A stretch of 64,000 nt of DNA from Pseudomonas cannabina (GTDB taxonomy: Bacteria > Pseudomonadota > Gammaproteobacteria > Pseudomonadales > Pseudomonadaceae): NCBI RefSeq assembly GCF_900100365.1, contig NZ_FNKU01000001.1, positions 1 to 64,000 of the forward strand. Reading direction: 5' to 3'. The position numbers and the translations under genes were made by a program. Below the pieces are notes generated by a model. That model was not told where the DNA came from, did not search any database, and was given only the letters and a program-made list of their open reading frames with translations. This document shows positions 44,601-54,034 of the stretch, piece by piece. Within the stretch, counting starts at the first letter, position 1; each line of letters begins with the position of its first letter.

Positions 44601-46564
44601 AATGCTGTCACGCCTGCGGCTGTCAGTGGCGACTCGGCGCTGTCATACCATGTCCAGCGTTCTGCGTTCGCGCTATAGATTTTAACGGCGCTGATCGAGA
44701 AAGATTGTCGAATGTTTATCGGATCGAAACGTAACGACGCACACCGGGCCGAGGCCGGGACCTCGAAAATGACGGTCTGGAAGCCATCGTGTACCCGTTG
44801 CTTCTTCGTTCGATCCTCAGTGAAGCCGCCTTCTGCGTCGCCCAGATAGAGCGTCGCGACTTTAGGCATTTCGTTTATCTGCGAACCGGTTTTCTGGATC
44901 GTTGCGTCGGGTGCCCAGTTCAGGAAGCTTGCAGCCTCTCGACCGGTCACTCTTTCCTGAAACAGGGCTTCAAGCGCGGCATATCGATTGAGATCGTCTT
45001 CGGTTACCGTGAGGCCAACGCTGTCCAGCAATTGGATAATGAAGTCGCGCCTGCTGATCATGGTCGCAGTCGAGTGGAAAGGGACGGCGTTGGCAATCAG
45101 CAGTAAAAGCCCGCGCATCAACAAATGACCGAGTTCGACACCCCCGACCATTTCCCATTCGATATCGATAAGGTGCGGCCGCCCTTCGCTATCCAGAATG
45201 ATGTTTTGCGCCACTGCATCAATGTAGTGACCGGGCAGGCGCGCTTCCACATGGTCAAGTGCAATCGCATGCCCTTCCGCGGCGAGGAGTTTTTCCAGGC
45301 TTTCCACATACAGGGACAGAAACGGCGTAAACGTCGCGACGTTCCAGTCATGTGTTGTGGCGGCCTCAAAGAATTTCAGACTGAGCAGCGAGCCTTTGGC
45401 ATAACCGTGTGCTTCGGGAAGGATGAAACGGTGTGCATCCTCTGGGCTTTCTGGAAGCGCACCGCTGCTGAGTCGATGGTAGCGGACTTCGATGCCGTCG
45501 GGTGTCTCGACGAAAACGGTCGCTTTGCAATACTCGGCATTACGTCCCGTGCTGTAGTGATACGCAAGGATATCCGCCGGCACAACGTGCTCCGGCAAGC
45601 ATGAGGCCACTACGAGGAAGGAGTTGGCAAGCTCCATACCCAAGTGGTTATCGATGACGACAGGCCAGGCTCTTTCCAGATTGAATGTGGTGTTGACCGG
45701 TAATTGCGGGTCTTTTCGGGTGTTCTGGCAAGCCAGCGCAGCCGCATCGAAGTCTTCGGATCTGAAACCTCTTTCGGTGATGATCGAGTTCGGGATCTTG
45801 TAATCGGGGTAGGGGGATAGAAAGTCCGACGCCTTGAACCCAGCACGGGCAATAAGCGCCTGAAGCTCTTTTCGACCAAACGTTTTCGGTTGCCGATCTA
45901 CATAGCGTCCTTCAATGCCATACATCGGGACACCGACGTGATCTTCCGGCGCGCCTGCAAAATATTTCAGGCCCAACTGATTCTCGATGGCGATGAACAG
46001 ATGGCCGTCAGGTTTCAGCAGTTTTCGAACGCGGTTCAGCATGCCGAAAGCCGGATCAGCATCGGCGCTGAACATGCTGGCATATTCAAGCACCCCGATG
46101 AGGGTGACGACATCGAACTGTTGCTCGACTTTCAAGTCGTCAAACCGTTCGGCAAGCACTGTGATGTTGTCCAGATCACGTGTTCTGCTCGCTGCGATAG
46201 CAGCGCGGCGCGGGCTGCCTTCCAGAGACAGCACCACGGCTCCGGCTTCGCCAAGATAACGGCTGATTGCGCCGCAACCTGCCCCTATTTCAAGAACTGA
46301 CTTACCTTTCAAAAGGTGTTCGAACGGGCGGAAGATATTCCCCCGGCTCGACGTCAGGTGATACAGCTTGGGCCAGTCAGTGCAATAGAGCGGAAGCTCA
46401 CTGGACAGGACTGAGACATCCTGCGCTTCACGCACGATTCTAGCCAATTCGTTTTCGGAATTGTCGCCATCGCTGTAAGCAATGCCCTGATAATCGGAGC
46501 GCACCCAGACCCCTGTGCCGGCATCAAGGGAATAGCCGTATCTATCAAGTTCAAACATCGACAA
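41693..46564 (-). CDS. O-antigen polymerase/terminator fusion: methyltransferase, kinase-like, coiled-coil ruler, two glycosyltransferases
   Basis: A 1,623-residue protein overlapping wzt by 14 bases. Residues about 60-260 are a SAM methyltransferase (VLEIGAGCGAISRYLGEAG). About 330-560 is kinase-like: GHYIDAVAQN gives the HxDxxxxN catalytic pattern and HLIDIEWE the metal-binding Asp. About 570-725 is beta-rich. About 741-965 is a continuous helix of twelve or so 18-residue repeats (unit such as HSLALTELETASETLQES). Two GT-A domains follow near 1084-1310 (VISIIMPVYNPPLDLL) and 1343-1600 (LVTLVIPTRNAHTLV). The first half matches WbdD-type chain terminators, in which a coiled coil sets chain length; here the terminator is fused to the polymerase. 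It probably builds and caps the rhamnan in the cytoplasm before export. Confidence 0.85.
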   Translation of the reverse strand: MSMFELDRYGYSLDAGTGVWVRSDYQGIAYSDGDNSENELARIVREAQDVSVLSSELPLYCTDWPKLYHLTSSRGNIFRPFEHLLKGKSVLEIGAGCGAISRYLGEAGAVVLSLEGSPRRAAIAASRTRDLDNITVLAERFDDLKVEQQFDVVTLIGVLEYASMFSADADPAFGMLNRVRKLLKPDGHLFIAIENQLGLKYFAGAPEDHVGVPMYGIEGRYVDRQPKTFGRKELQALIARAGFKASDFLSPYPDYKIPNSIITERGFRSEDFDAAALACQNTRKDPQLPVNTTFNLERAWPVVIDNHLGMELANSFLVVASCLPEHVVPADILAYHYSTGRNAEYCKATVFVETPDGIEVRYHRLSSGALPESPEDAHRFILPEAHGYAKGSLLSLKFFEAATTHDWNVATFTPFLSLYVESLEKLLAAEGHAIALDHVEARLPGHYIDAVAQNIILDSEGRPHLIDIEWEMVGGVELGHLLMRGLLLLIANAVPFHSTATMISRRDFIIQLLDSVGLTVTEDDLNRYAALEALFQERVTGREAASFLNWAPDATIQKTGSQINEMPKVATLYLGDAEGGFTEDRTKKQRVHDGFQTVIFEVPASARCASLRFDPINIRQSFSISAVKIYSANAERWTWYDSAESPLTAAGVTAFSSDANGTLFMALNDDPHVMLPVDLRKMVKGKSFKVQISFTLLTESEVAARLVQQEEELKQALETTSDQNLKEHSALEAIEAANLAEQENHRLALANIELENLSAQERHRLALMELETANATLQESHSLALTELETASETLQESHSRERMELEAANAALQESHSRALAELEAEKRAMQEAHQQEREALEAQNLAIQESYRLKLMEAESVHLAALEAHRSEVMGLKTDNLTLQENHHLTLTELEARQLAMQESHHLALTEFEAKHLALKESHHRELTRLEAETLALQQNQRREVTGLESKNVQMMEKHRLELEAKDTHIHNLDLHIMSMQSSHSWRITSPLRKLASAFRRTGSAVNSLPRIIRRGGGLFSTAGKAYRVWRARGLAGVIAQARWAKGDAIGNRNDYALWVEKYDTLDDAKIEVISGDIARWGDSPVISIIMPVYNPPLDLLREAVESVCAQLYPRWELCLADDASTDQEVIDYLKSLNAMDDRIKVVFREHNGHISAASNSALEMATGDFVVLMDNDDLLPRHALYWVARTIRENPDAGLIYSDEDKISTDGTRSSPHFKSDWNEFLFRSQNMVCHLGAYRRDLINEVGQFRVGFEGAQDYDLALRCIEKLQRSQIIHIPRVLYHWRIHAGSTAMAGDKKPYAALAGVKALDEHLQREGGIGTAELSALGMYRVHYTLPASLPLVTLVIPTRNAHTLVKQCIDSIKRLTTYAHYEIILVDNGSDDPESLAYFAQLDQEENIRVLRDEAPFNYSALNNAAVRIAKGELIGLVNNDIEVISPDWLSEMVSIALQENVGAVGARLWYPDNRLQHGGVIVGLGGVAGHSHKYLSKGAHGYFCRAELIQEFSAVTAACLIIKKSIFEELGGLDEEHLKVTFNDIDFCLRAREAGYLNVWTPFAELYHHESATRGHEDTPQKQARFSQEVHYMKSRWPQIQVDYAYSPNLTLDYEDFSLAWPPRIAT

Positions 46565-47915
46565 TTACCGGTTCAACTTCCATGACGGCACCCAGGTCTA
46601 TCAGGCCCAGAAGCTTAGGAGTGGGTTCTACGACGAAATGTATGGAGTCATAGCGCCTGTCGTGGGGCACGATGTCTTCGCCTTGCCGGGAGGCGATACC
46701 GATGGATATGAAATAATCCCCCGTCGCCAGTGCGTTTTTGAATTTCACTCGGGCCTTTGCCTGGTTGCCAGCACTGCCGATGAGGCCTGTGCCCTCACAA
46801 TCCTGCAGGTACGTGTTAGTGCCGTAGACGGTCACACCCTCTTTGGTCTTGATCGTAAAACCGATAATCGGGTTGACGACGGTGCGGTTGAACTCCAGTG
46901 CCAGATCAAGCACGATTTCCATACCAGACTCGACACTATTAGGGAATTCCTGTCCCGATGCGCTCATATGGAAGTCGAGAAGAGTTGCTGCGCCATCCCC
47001 CCAGCGGTATTCATGAGGGTTATAGCCAGGCCGGCTGGCGTACACATCCTCGTCGAACCGTAGCGCAATCTTGTCGGCCTCGACTGGCGCAACTTCCACG
47101 CGCTCTGCTTCGGCAAGGTCCAGGCTTTTGTCAGTAATAGGGCTTTTGTCGCGTCCGAACAGAAGATCGGTATAACGATTAATGACCGGACGCGATTCGC
47201 CAATCATTTCGATCCGGCTCTTTTCCAGCAAAATGCCACGATTACAGTGGGTGACTACCTGTTCGCTGGAGTGAGTGACCAACAGAATGCTCGTGCCGTT
47301 TTCCTTCAATTGCCTCAAACGCTCGAAGCATTTGGCCTGAAACCGGGCATCGCCCACGGAGAGCGCTTCGTCCACAACGAGGATTTCCGGATCGACCTGC
47401 GCCTGAACCGCGAAGGCCAGACGCACAGCCATGCCGCTCGAGTAGGATTTGACCGGTTGATCCAGAAATTCGCCGATGTCGGCAAACCCGGCGATTGCGT
47501 CAAAACGGGCGTCCACTTCGTCGTGCGTCAGGCCCAACACTGCCGCGTTGAGGTAGACGTTCTCCCGACCGGTGAATTCGGGATTGAAGCCCGAGCCCAG
47601 TTCCAGCAACGCCGCGACCCGGCCACGGGTATGAATTTCGCCGATCGTGGGGCTTAAAGTGCCACAAATGATCTGCAACAACGTGGATTTTCCTGAGCCG
47701 TTGCGTCCTACGATACCGACTGTCTCACCCTTGGCGACATCAAAGCTGATATCGCGCAACGCCCAGAACTCCTTGCCATACGTAGTGGTCGGTCTACCCG
47801 ACCAGCGCTGAAGTCTGGGCACAAGGGCCTGTTTCAGGCGGTCGTGGGGTTTGTCGTAAGTGTAAAAACACTTCGAGACGTTTTGTACGCTGATAGCCGG
47901 TTGATCAGATGACAT
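46551..47915 (-). CDS. wzt: O-antigen ABC transporter ATP-binding protein Wzt
   Basis: 454 residues. The ATPase domain (about 1-245) shows Walker A GRNGSGKSTLLQ, signature YSSGMAVRLAFAVQ, Walker B EILVVDEALSVGD and the switch His in LLVTHSSEQ. The C-terminal domain (about 280-440) is the beta-sandwich that recognises the modified end of the O-chain in Wzt proteins exporting capped polymers. It pairs with Wzm, whose gene it overlaps by 11 bases. A C-terminal recognition domain fits the presence of a capping methyltransferase next door. Confidence 0.93.
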   Translation of the reverse strand: MSSDQPAISVQNVSKCFYTYDKPHDRLKQALVPRLQRWSGRPTTTYGKEFWALRDISFDVAKGETVGIVGRNGSGKSTLLQIICGTLSPTIGEIHTRGRVAALLELGSGFNPEFTGRENVYLNAAVLGLTHDEVDARFDAIAGFADIGEFLDQPVKSYSSGMAVRLAFAVQAQVDPEILVVDEALSVGDARFQAKCFERLRQLKENGTSILLVTHSSEQVVTHCNRGILLEKSRIEMIGESRPVINRYTDLLFGRDKSPITDKSLDLAEAERVEVAPVEADKIALRFDEDVYASRPGYNPHEYRWGDGAATLLDFHMSASGQEFPNSVESGMEIVLDLALEFNRTVVNPIIGFTIKTKEGVTVYGTNTYLQDCEGTGLIGSAGNQAKARVKFKNALATGDYFISIGIASRQGEDIVPHDRRYDSIHFVVEPTPKLLGLIDLGAVMEVEPVIVDV

Positions 47916-48732
47916 CAGCGAATCCTTTACGTGTTTTTTGGAAGAACCAGAACCCCATGGTAGCCATTACTGTGCCAATGACGATGGCGATACCCAGGCT
48001 ATCCCAATGGGGGAGGTTACCGAACAGCAGCACGCTGCGGCTTTCTTCGATAATGTAGGTGAGCGGGTTCATTTGCAGCCACGGACGATACACTTCAGGA
48101 AGCGCCGCCACCGGGTAAAGAACCGGCGAGAGGAACAGCAGAACGGTTGTCAGAACCGTAATGACATGGCCGACATCGCGCAGGTACACACCCAGGGACG
48201 CGAGAAACCAGCTGATACCCAGTGTGCCCAGGATGAGCGGCACCAGAATGAGCGGGAACAGTAGCGCGGTCCAGAAGAGTGTGTGCGAGATCAGCAACTG
48301 TGCGATCACCAGCACGACCAGGCTGATGCAACTGTGGAAAAGCGCCGAGCCCAAGGTGATGACCGGCAAAATCTCCAGCGGGAAAACTACCTTCTTGACG
48401 TAGTTGCTGTTGCTCATCACCAAAGAGGGCGCCCTGTTGGCACATTCCGCAAACAGGCCATGCACAATCATTCCGACGAACAAAAGAATGGCAAAGCCGC
48501 CTTTGCCGGTGTCTACACCGACCCAGCGCGCGCTGAAAATTTCGGAAAAAACGAAGGTATAGACTGCGAGCATCAACACCGGATTGAAGAATGACCAGGC
48601 CAGGCCCATTACCGACCCGCGATAGCGGCCAATGACTTCGCGTCTGGTCATTTGCGAGATCAATGACCTGTTTGTCCACAGGCTGGCGACCAAACGTACA
48701 GGGCCGGCCGAGGGGGTTTTATGAGGGTTCAT
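47905..48732 (-). CDS. wzm: O-antigen ABC transporter permease Wzm
   Basis: 275 residues of the ABC-2 type, with an N-terminal amphipathic region (LISQMTRREVIGRYRGSVMG, the family's entry motif) and six membrane segments, ending LGIAIVIGTVMATMGFWFFQ. It forms the channel that moves the finished lipid-linked O-polysaccharide across the inner membrane. Its ATG overlaps the rmlC stop (TAATG) and its end overlaps wzt. Confidence 0.93.
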   Translation of the reverse strand: MNPHKTPSAGPVRLVASLWTNRSLISQMTRREVIGRYRGSVMGLAWSFFNPVLMLAVYTFVFSEIFSARWVGVDTGKGGFAILLFVGMIVHGLFAECANRAPSLVMSNSNYVKKVVFPLEILPVITLGSALFHSCISLVVLVIAQLLISHTLFWTALLFPLILVPLILGTLGISWFLASLGVYLRDVGHVITVLTTVLLFLSPVLYPVAALPEVYRPWLQMNPLTYIIEESRSVLLFGNLPHWDSLGIAIVIGTVMATMGFWFFQKTRKGFADVI

Positions 48733-49277
48733 TAAGCGAACACCTCGGCATCTTCGAAGGTGACGGCTTTCTGGTCTTTAACTGACAGGGAAGGCGCGTC
48801 GCTGAGCGGCCACTCAATGTTCACCGTTGGATCGCTCCAGGCGAGGCTGCGTTCATGTTCCGGAGCCCAGTAGTCAGTGGTTTTATAAAGAAACTCGGCA
48901 CTTTCGGACAACACGACGAAACCGTGAGCAAAGCCTTCCGGAATCCACATCTGTTTTTTGTTTTCGGCGGTGAGGTGCAGGCCCACCCATTTGCCGAATG
49001 TCGGTGAGCTTTTGCGCAGATCGACGGCAACATCGAATACTTCGCCTGCGGTCACTCTCACAAGCTTGCCCTGCGGCTGCTGAATTTGATAATGCAAACC
49101 GCGAAGAACGCCTTTTACAGAGCGAGAGTGGTTATCCTGGACAAATTTGACCGATCGGCCAACGACCTCTTCGAATGCCTTCTGGTTGAAGCTTTCAAAG
49201 AAAAACCCGCGATCGTCACCGAAGGTTTTAGGCTCGAATACGATGACGTCTGGAATGGCGAGGCGTGTTGCATTCAT
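48732..49277 (-). CDS. rmlC: dTDP-4-dehydrorhamnose 3,5-epimerase RmlC
   Basis: 181 residues with the RmlC cupin fold: EPKTFGDDRGFFFESFNQ, FVQDNHSRSVKGVLRGLHYQ (the catalytic His lies in GLHYQ), WIPEGFAHGFVVLS and KTTDYWAPEHERSL (active-site Tyr). It epimerises C3 and C5 of dTDP-4-keto-6-deoxyglucose. Unusually it is separated from rmlBDA by a glycosyltransferase gene and a 660-bp gap. Confidence 0.95.
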   Translation of the reverse strand: MNATRLAIPDVIVFEPKTFGDDRGFFFESFNQKAFEEVVGRSVKFVQDNHSRSVKGVLRGLHYQIQQPQGKLVRVTAGEVFDVAVDLRKSSPTFGKWVGLHLTAENKKQMWIPEGFAHGFVVLSESAEFLYKTTDYWAPEHERSLAWSDPTVNIEWPLSDAPSLSVKDQKAVTFEDAEVFA

Positions 49278-49938
49278 ATGTAACGTATCTCCGAAATGCT
49301 CATCAGGGCCTGCTCATGCGGCCCTGGCTGGGGCAGGCGTCTATTGAAAGACGCCTGCGCCATGGAATTGGGTGGCGGCAGGGAAAGGCGTTCTGCGATA
49401 TCTGCGCTCACTGGCGTCGCTGTGGGCCATAGACTGGCCACCTGGGCGGAAAGTGTCTGCGCTGGATAGGAGGTAGGCCTTGTTTACTGCGGGGCGTGGG
49501 GCATGCATCGTCTATTTGTAATTTTTCCGAATTAGGTTCCAACGATGAGTCACGCGAGACGTTCATTGCAGGACTGTTTTTACAAAATATAGTGCACTCG
49601 GTATCCGACTTGATGGCCACACAGGCAATGCAGGTCATTTTCATCCCTAGCCGGGCGGTACAAGTGACCCTGCCTTTGGGCTCTGGTTCCGTTTACCCGG
49701 CTAGCCGACAGGTTGAGCTCTTGATACCGAAAACAAAGGCCTGCACATTAACATATGCCGCTGCTGTAGAACATTCAGCACCCATGAAATTAAGCGATGG
49801 CTGCGCACCGCCCGCACTTCATTCAATGCGTGAGCATTGGCATGCAGAGCAATTTAAAGTCTTTATTTTCAAAGCGTTGCGATAGCGTGTGTATGAACGT
49901 ATGGAGGGCGATTCGCTCTGAATGCGGCGGAGGTGGAG
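49278..49938. other. 660-bp gap inside the O-antigen cluster, no gene supported
   Basis: Frames such as 49496-49885 (plus) have no recognisable product and run against the operon. The segment is less GC-rich than the genes around it. It may hold a separate promoter for rmlC-wzm-wzt and the genes beyond, or the remains of a lost gene. Confidence 0.45.
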
Positions 49939-50868
49939 CTAGTGATTATTTCGCCGTTCAGGTTTATTCAACATGGCTGCCAGACAGGCAATAACGAATA
50001 AAATCTTGTCCCGAGGTCTTCTGCGGCATTGCCCTGCCTTGAAGGCGAGCTTGAGAAACAGCGACCGTGTGCGCGTTTTATCTCCCACGAAAAGCAGCTC
50101 GCTGCCTCCAGTCAGATGGTTAATCAGCAAAACCTGCCCTGCCCACCAACCATCAGCGATTTTTTTCAAGCGCGAGATGAGCGGGGCGAGTCCGGTATTG
50201 GCGCCTACCTGATTATCAGCGTGTTGGCGATAGTCCAGGCTGGGTTTCGGGTCAATGAACCATCGAAAGTCATGACTGCGAGCAAATGCATAGCAATACC
50301 AGTCATGCAGGCTGACGGCCTGAGCGGCGTCCCAGTGTGAAACGAGCGATGACTTGAAAGCATCGGCGAGTGAGCGGTTCAGCACGTATGTGCAACCAGG
50401 ACCGGCCGCTTCGAACATGTGGTCCCATCGAACCTGAGGCTGAGCCTTGTCCAGCAATACTCGCTGCCCATCGGGCCAGAAGGCGATGACGTTACTTGAG
50501 TAGGCGTCATGCTCGCCAGACACCAGAGTCGATACCGCACGCTCAAGCTTGTCGTGATGCCAGATATCGTCCTGATCGGAGAAAGCAACATAATCAAAAG
50601 AAGAGAAGTCGACGTCCCGGATCAAGCGAAAAAAGTTGCGTGACGCTCCGCCAAATCGTCCTGCGGGCGGCAACAGGGTAACGCTTGCGTGGTGCTGCGC
50701 ATAATCGGCACACCATGCCTCAGTGCCGTCGGTGGAGGTGTCGACACTGATGAACACGCTGACGCAGACATTTGTCTGCTTCAGGAGGGAATCAAGTTGT
50801 GCCTCTATCCATGCCATACCGTTATAGGCTGCCAGCAGCACGGCTACCTTTGGAAAAACAGATGACAT
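49939..50868 (-). CDS. Family 2 glycosyltransferase, probable rhamnosyltransferase
   Basis: 309 residues with a GT-A fold: VAVLLAAYNGMAWIEAQLDSL, SVDTSTDGTEAW, AFSDQDDIWHHDKL (DxD region), and SLHDWYCYAFA...DYRQHADNQVGAN near the C terminus. It is the paralogue of the gene at 24567-25562. Its place between rmlA and rmlC suggests it adds a rhamnose to the O-antigen primer or adaptor. Start ATG at 50868, 43 bp after rmlA ends on the opposite side of a short spacer. Confidence 0.87.
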   Translation of the reverse strand: MSSVFPKVAVLLAAYNGMAWIEAQLDSLLKQTNVCVSVFISVDTSTDGTEAWCADYAQHHASVTLLPPAGRFGGASRNFFRLIRDVDFSSFDYVAFSDQDDIWHHDKLERAVSTLVSGEHDAYSSNVIAFWPDGQRVLLDKAQPQVRWDHMFEAAGPGCTYVLNRSLADAFKSSLVSHWDAAQAVSLHDWYCYAFARSHDFRWFIDPKPSLDYRQHADNQVGANTGLAPLISRLKKIADGWWAGQVLLINHLTGGSELLFVGDKTRTRSLFLKLAFKAGQCRRRPRDKILFVIACLAAMLNKPERRNNH

Positions 50869-50910
50869 ACTGTTCGCAGCCTTGCGGTATGTGAATAGAG
50901 GTTTACAGCG

Positions 50911-51801
50911 TTAGAACGAGCCCAGATCGAGCAGTTTCTGCAGATACTGCCCGTAGCCGGTTTTCTTCAGCTTCTGTGCTTGCTCACCCAGCTGAGCGGC
51001 GGTGATCCAGCCGTTGGTGTAGGCGATCTCTTCCAGGCAGGCCACTTTCCAGCCCTGACGCTGCTCGATGGTATGGACGAAATGGCTCGCTTCCAGCAGT
51101 GACTCGTGAGTACCGGTGTCGAGCCACGCAAAGCCACGACCCAGAATCTCTACGGTCAGGCTCTTCTGCTCCAGATAAGCACGGTTTACATCGGTGATTT
51201 CCAGTTCGCCGCGCTCGGAAGGCTTGATACTCTTCGCGATTTCGACAACCTGGTTATCGTAGAAGTACAGGCCCGTTACCGCGTAGCTCGACTTCGGTGC
51301 TGCAGGCTTCTCTTCGATGCTCAGTGCGCGTCCGGTTTCGTCGAACTCGACAACACCGAAGCGCTCCGGGTCAGAAACGTGATAGCCGAAAACAGTGGCG
51401 CCGGTGGTCTGCTGGCTGGCGGAGCGCAGGTTGTCGGAGAAGTGCTGACCATAGAAGATGTTGTCGCCCAGAATCAGGCAGCAAGGGTCTTTGCCGATGA
51501 ACTCTTCTCCGATGATGAACGCTTGTGCCAGGCCATCCGGAGTAGGTTGCTCAGCGTAAGTCAGCTCAATACCATATTGGCTGCCGTCCCCCAGCAATTT
51601 ACGGAAGCTAGGCAGATCTTCTGGCGTGGAGATGATCAAGACTTCACGCATACCCGCCAGCATCAGTACGGACAGCGGGTAGAAAATCATTGGTTTGTCG
51701 TAGATAGGCAGCATCTGCTTGGATACGCCAAGAGTGAGCGGGTGCAGACGAGTGCCCGAGCCGCCGGCCAGGATGATGCCTTTACGATTGATGGTGGTCA
51801 T
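50911..51801 (-). CDS. rmlA: Glucose-1-phosphate thymidylyltransferase RmlA
   Basis: 296 residues. The nucleotide-binding motif [29 protein letters not shown] [17 protein letters not shown], and ILGDNIFYG with the metal-binding Asp are all present. It makes dTDP-glucose, the first step of dTDP-rhamnose synthesis. Overlaps rmlD by four bases. Confidence 0.96.
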   Translation of the reverse strand: MTTINRKGIILAGGSGTRLHPLTLGVSKQMLPIYDKPMIFYPLSVLMLAGMREVLIISTPEDLPSFRKLLGDGSQYGIELTYAEQPTPDGLAQAFIIGEEFIGKDPCCLILGDNIFYGQHFSDNLRSASQQTTGATVFGYHVSDPERFGVVEFDETGRALSIEEKPAAPKSSYAVTGLYFYDNQVVEIAKSIKPSERGELEITDVNRAYLEQKSLTVEILGRGFAWLDTGTHESLLEASHFVHTIEQRQGWKVACLEEIAYTNGWITAAQLGEQAQKLKKTGYGQYLQKLLDLGSF

Positions 51802-52706
51802 TTATTCAGAGTTTCCATGAGCATTCGGGCTACACCACTTTGCCAGTCAGGCAGGTGCAGCGAAAAATTGTGGCGCAGCTTTTCTGTGTTCAGACGCGAA
51901 TTCAGAGGGCGTCGCGCGGGTGTCGGGTATTCGGTCGTGCCGATGGGGTTGATCGTTTCTACCGTCAAGGGTTCCCCGTTGGCGCGGGCGAAATCAATAA
52001 CGTACTGCGCATAGGCATGCCATGACACCTCACCGGCGGGTGCCAGATGATAAATGCCACACAGCTCCGGCCTTGCCAGTGTTTGCTGCAGCGCCGCCGT
52101 CGCTATGTCGGCCAGCAACTCAGCACCTGTAGGTGCGCCAATCTGATCGGCAATCACACTGAGCGTCGGGCGGTCTTTTGCAAGCCGCAGCATGGTTTTG
52201 GCAAAGTTGTTGCCGCGTGCCGCGTAGACCCAGCTGGTACGGAAGATCAGGTGTTTGCAGCCTGAGGCGACAATAAGTTGCTCACCTTCAAGCTTGGTTG
52301 CACCGTAATAGTTGACCGCAGACACCGCGTCGCTTTCTTTCCAGGCAACGCTTCCCGTACCGTCGAAAACGTAGTCGGTCGAGTAATGAACCAGCAGCGC
52401 GTCGAGCGTGCGGGCCTCTTCTGCCAGGACCTGACTAGCCAGCGCATTGACCGTGTGGGCGAGCGCTCGCTCGGTTTCGGCCTTGTCGACGGCGGTATAG
52501 GCCGCGGCATTGACGATAACCTGGGGCTGAACGCAGCGAATGGTGTTGCGCAAGCCGTCCAGGTCAGACAGATCGCCGGTCAGATCGCCATAGGCCGTTG
52601 AAATCGTCTGACGATCAAGGGCAATCACTTCGCCCACTACCGCGAGCGAACGTTGCAGCTCCCAGCCGACCTGGCCGTTTTTTCCCAGCAGAAGAATCTT
52701 CATCAT
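51798..52706 (-). CDS. rmlD: dTDP-4-dehydrorhamnose reductase RmlD
   Basis: 302 residues: [14 protein letters not shown] (NAD(P)H site), [13 protein letters not shown], and the catalytic YGATKLEGE (YxxxK). It reduces the epimerised 4-keto sugar to dTDP-L-rhamnose. Four-base overlaps with rmlB and rmlA. Confidence 0.96.
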   Translation of the reverse strand: MMKILLLGKNGQVGWELQRSLAVVGEVIALDRQTISTAYGDLTGDLSDLDGLRNTIRCVQPQVIVNAAAYTAVDKAETERALAHTVNALASQVLAEEARTLDALLVHYSTDYVFDGTGSVAWKESDAVSAVNYYGATKLEGEQLIVASGCKHLIFRTSWVYAARGNNFAKTMLRLAKDRPTLSVIADQIGAPTGAELLADIATAALQQTLARPELCGIYHLAPAGEVSWHAYAQYVIDFARANGEPLTVETINPIGTTEYPTPARRPLNSRLNTEKLRHNFSLHLPDWQSGVARMLMETLNK

Positions 52707-53776
52707 TTATCGGCGCGTGCTGTGTAGTTCTTGTCGATCCACTGCTGGTAGCTTCCGCTTTTGACGTGAGCTACCCACTCCGGGTTGTCGAGGTACCACT
52801 GCACGGTCTTGCGAATCCCGGATTCGAAGCTTTCTTCCGGCACCCAGCCCAGCTCACGCTGGATCTTGCTGGCGTCGATCGCGTAGCGCAGATCGTGGCC
52901 TGGGCGATCCTGAACATAAGTGATCAGGCTTGCATGCGGGAGGTGAGCGGAATCCGGACGCAGTTGATCGAGGAGGGCGCAGACAGCGTGTACCACTTCG
53001 AGGTTCTGCTTCTCGTTGTGACCACCGATGTTGTAAGTCTCGCCAATCTTGCCTTCGGTCACGACTTTGTAAAGCGCGCGGGCATGGTCTTCGACATACA
53101 GCCAGTCACGCACCTGATCGCCTTTCCCGTAAATGGGCAGCGGCTTGCCTTCCAGCGCGTTGAGGATGATCAGCGGGATCAGCTTCTCGGGGAAATGGCA
53201 CGGGCCGTAGTTGTTCGAGCAATTGGTTACCAGGGCGGGCAGGCCATAGGTGCGGCTCCAGGCACGTACCAGATGGTCTGAACTGGCTTTGCTGGCCGAG
53301 TAGGGCGAGCTTGGCTGGTAAGGGGTTGTTTCAGTGAAGAGATCTTCCGGGCCTTCCAGATCGCCATACACTTCATCGGTCGAAATGTGATGGAAGCGGA
53401 AACCGGCCTTGCGCGCTTCGTCCAGCTGATTCCAGTAACCGCGTGCGGCTTCCAGCAGCGTATAGGTGCCGATGATGTTGGTCTGGATAAACTCCGAAGG
53501 CCCTGTGATCGAGCGATCGACGTGGGACTCGGCTGCCAGGTGCATGATGGCATCGGGCTGATGCTCTTTGAAAACCCTATCCAGATCTTCACGGTTGCAG
53601 ATATCGACGTGCTCGAAAGCATAACGCTCGCTTTGATCGGCCGACTGAAGTGATTCAAGGTTACCCGCGTAGGTAAGCTTATCGACGTTGACGACGGAAT
53701 CGGTTGTATTGGCAATGATGTGCCGAATGACCGCCGAACCGATGAAGCCAGCACCGCCTGTTACTAAGATCTTCAA
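52703..53776 (-). CDS. rmlB: dTDP-glucose 4,6-dehydratase RmlB
   Basis: 357 residues: [15 protein letters not shown] (NAD site), THE active-site region STDEVYGDL with Thr/Asp/Glu, [11 protein letters not shown] (YxxxK) and [13 protein letters not shown]. It converts dTDP-glucose to dTDP-4-keto-6-deoxyglucose, the branch point for both rhamnose (RmlC/D) and the 3-amino sugar (FdtA/B/C) in this cluster. First gene of the operon, so its promoter should lie at 53777-54000. Confidence 0.96.
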   Translation of the reverse strand: MKILVTGGAGFIGSAVIRHIIANTTDSVVNVDKLTYAGNLESLQSADQSERYAFEHVDICNREDLDRVFKEHQPDAIMHLAAESHVDRSITGPSEFIQTNIIGTYTLLEAARGYWNQLDEARKAGFRFHHISTDEVYGDLEGPEDLFTETTPYQPSSPYSASKASSDHLVRAWSRTYGLPALVTNCSNNYGPCHFPEKLIPLIILNALEGKPLPIYGKGDQVRDWLYVEDHARALYKVVTEGKIGETYNIGGHNEKQNLEVVHAVCALLDQLRPDSAHLPHASLITYVQDRPGHDLRYAIDASKIQRELGWVPEESFESGIRKTVQWYLDNPEWVAHVKSGSYQQWIDKNYTARADK

Positions 53777-54009
53777 GAGAGTATCTACCTTGGGTTATGA
53801 CAAGGCCTTGCCCGGTCCGTGGAAACAATCGCTTATCAGTCGCCGTCTTCGAGACATCTGCTTGCGTTAAACATGAATGTTTAGAGTGGCGTGGATGAGC
53901 AATGGTTAAAAACGATATTTTACATAGAAAGATAGACATCCCTATCAAATAATTTGAGGGCGCCTGCAATCGTGCCGCAAGTTTCATCATGGCACTGCGT
54001 GAAAAAGCA

Positions 54010-54034
54010 AAAAGCCCCGGATCAAGGGGCTTTT
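54010..54034. terminator. Bidirectional terminator upstream of rmlB
   Basis: The stem AAAAGCCCC/GGGGCTTTT with loop GGATCAA has A and T tracts on both sides. It insulates the rmlB promoter region from DNA to its right. Confidence 0.7.

Noticed and set aside
49496..49885. 129-codon plus-strand frame in the O-antigen gap
   Set aside because: No recognisable product, no clear ribosome binding site, and orientation against the operon.
53777..54009. JUMPstart/ops-type element or clear sigma-70 promoter before rmlB
   Set aside because: No GGCGGTAG-like ops core, and the best -35/-10 pair (TTGATA with TATGTA, 16-base gap) is too weak to call.
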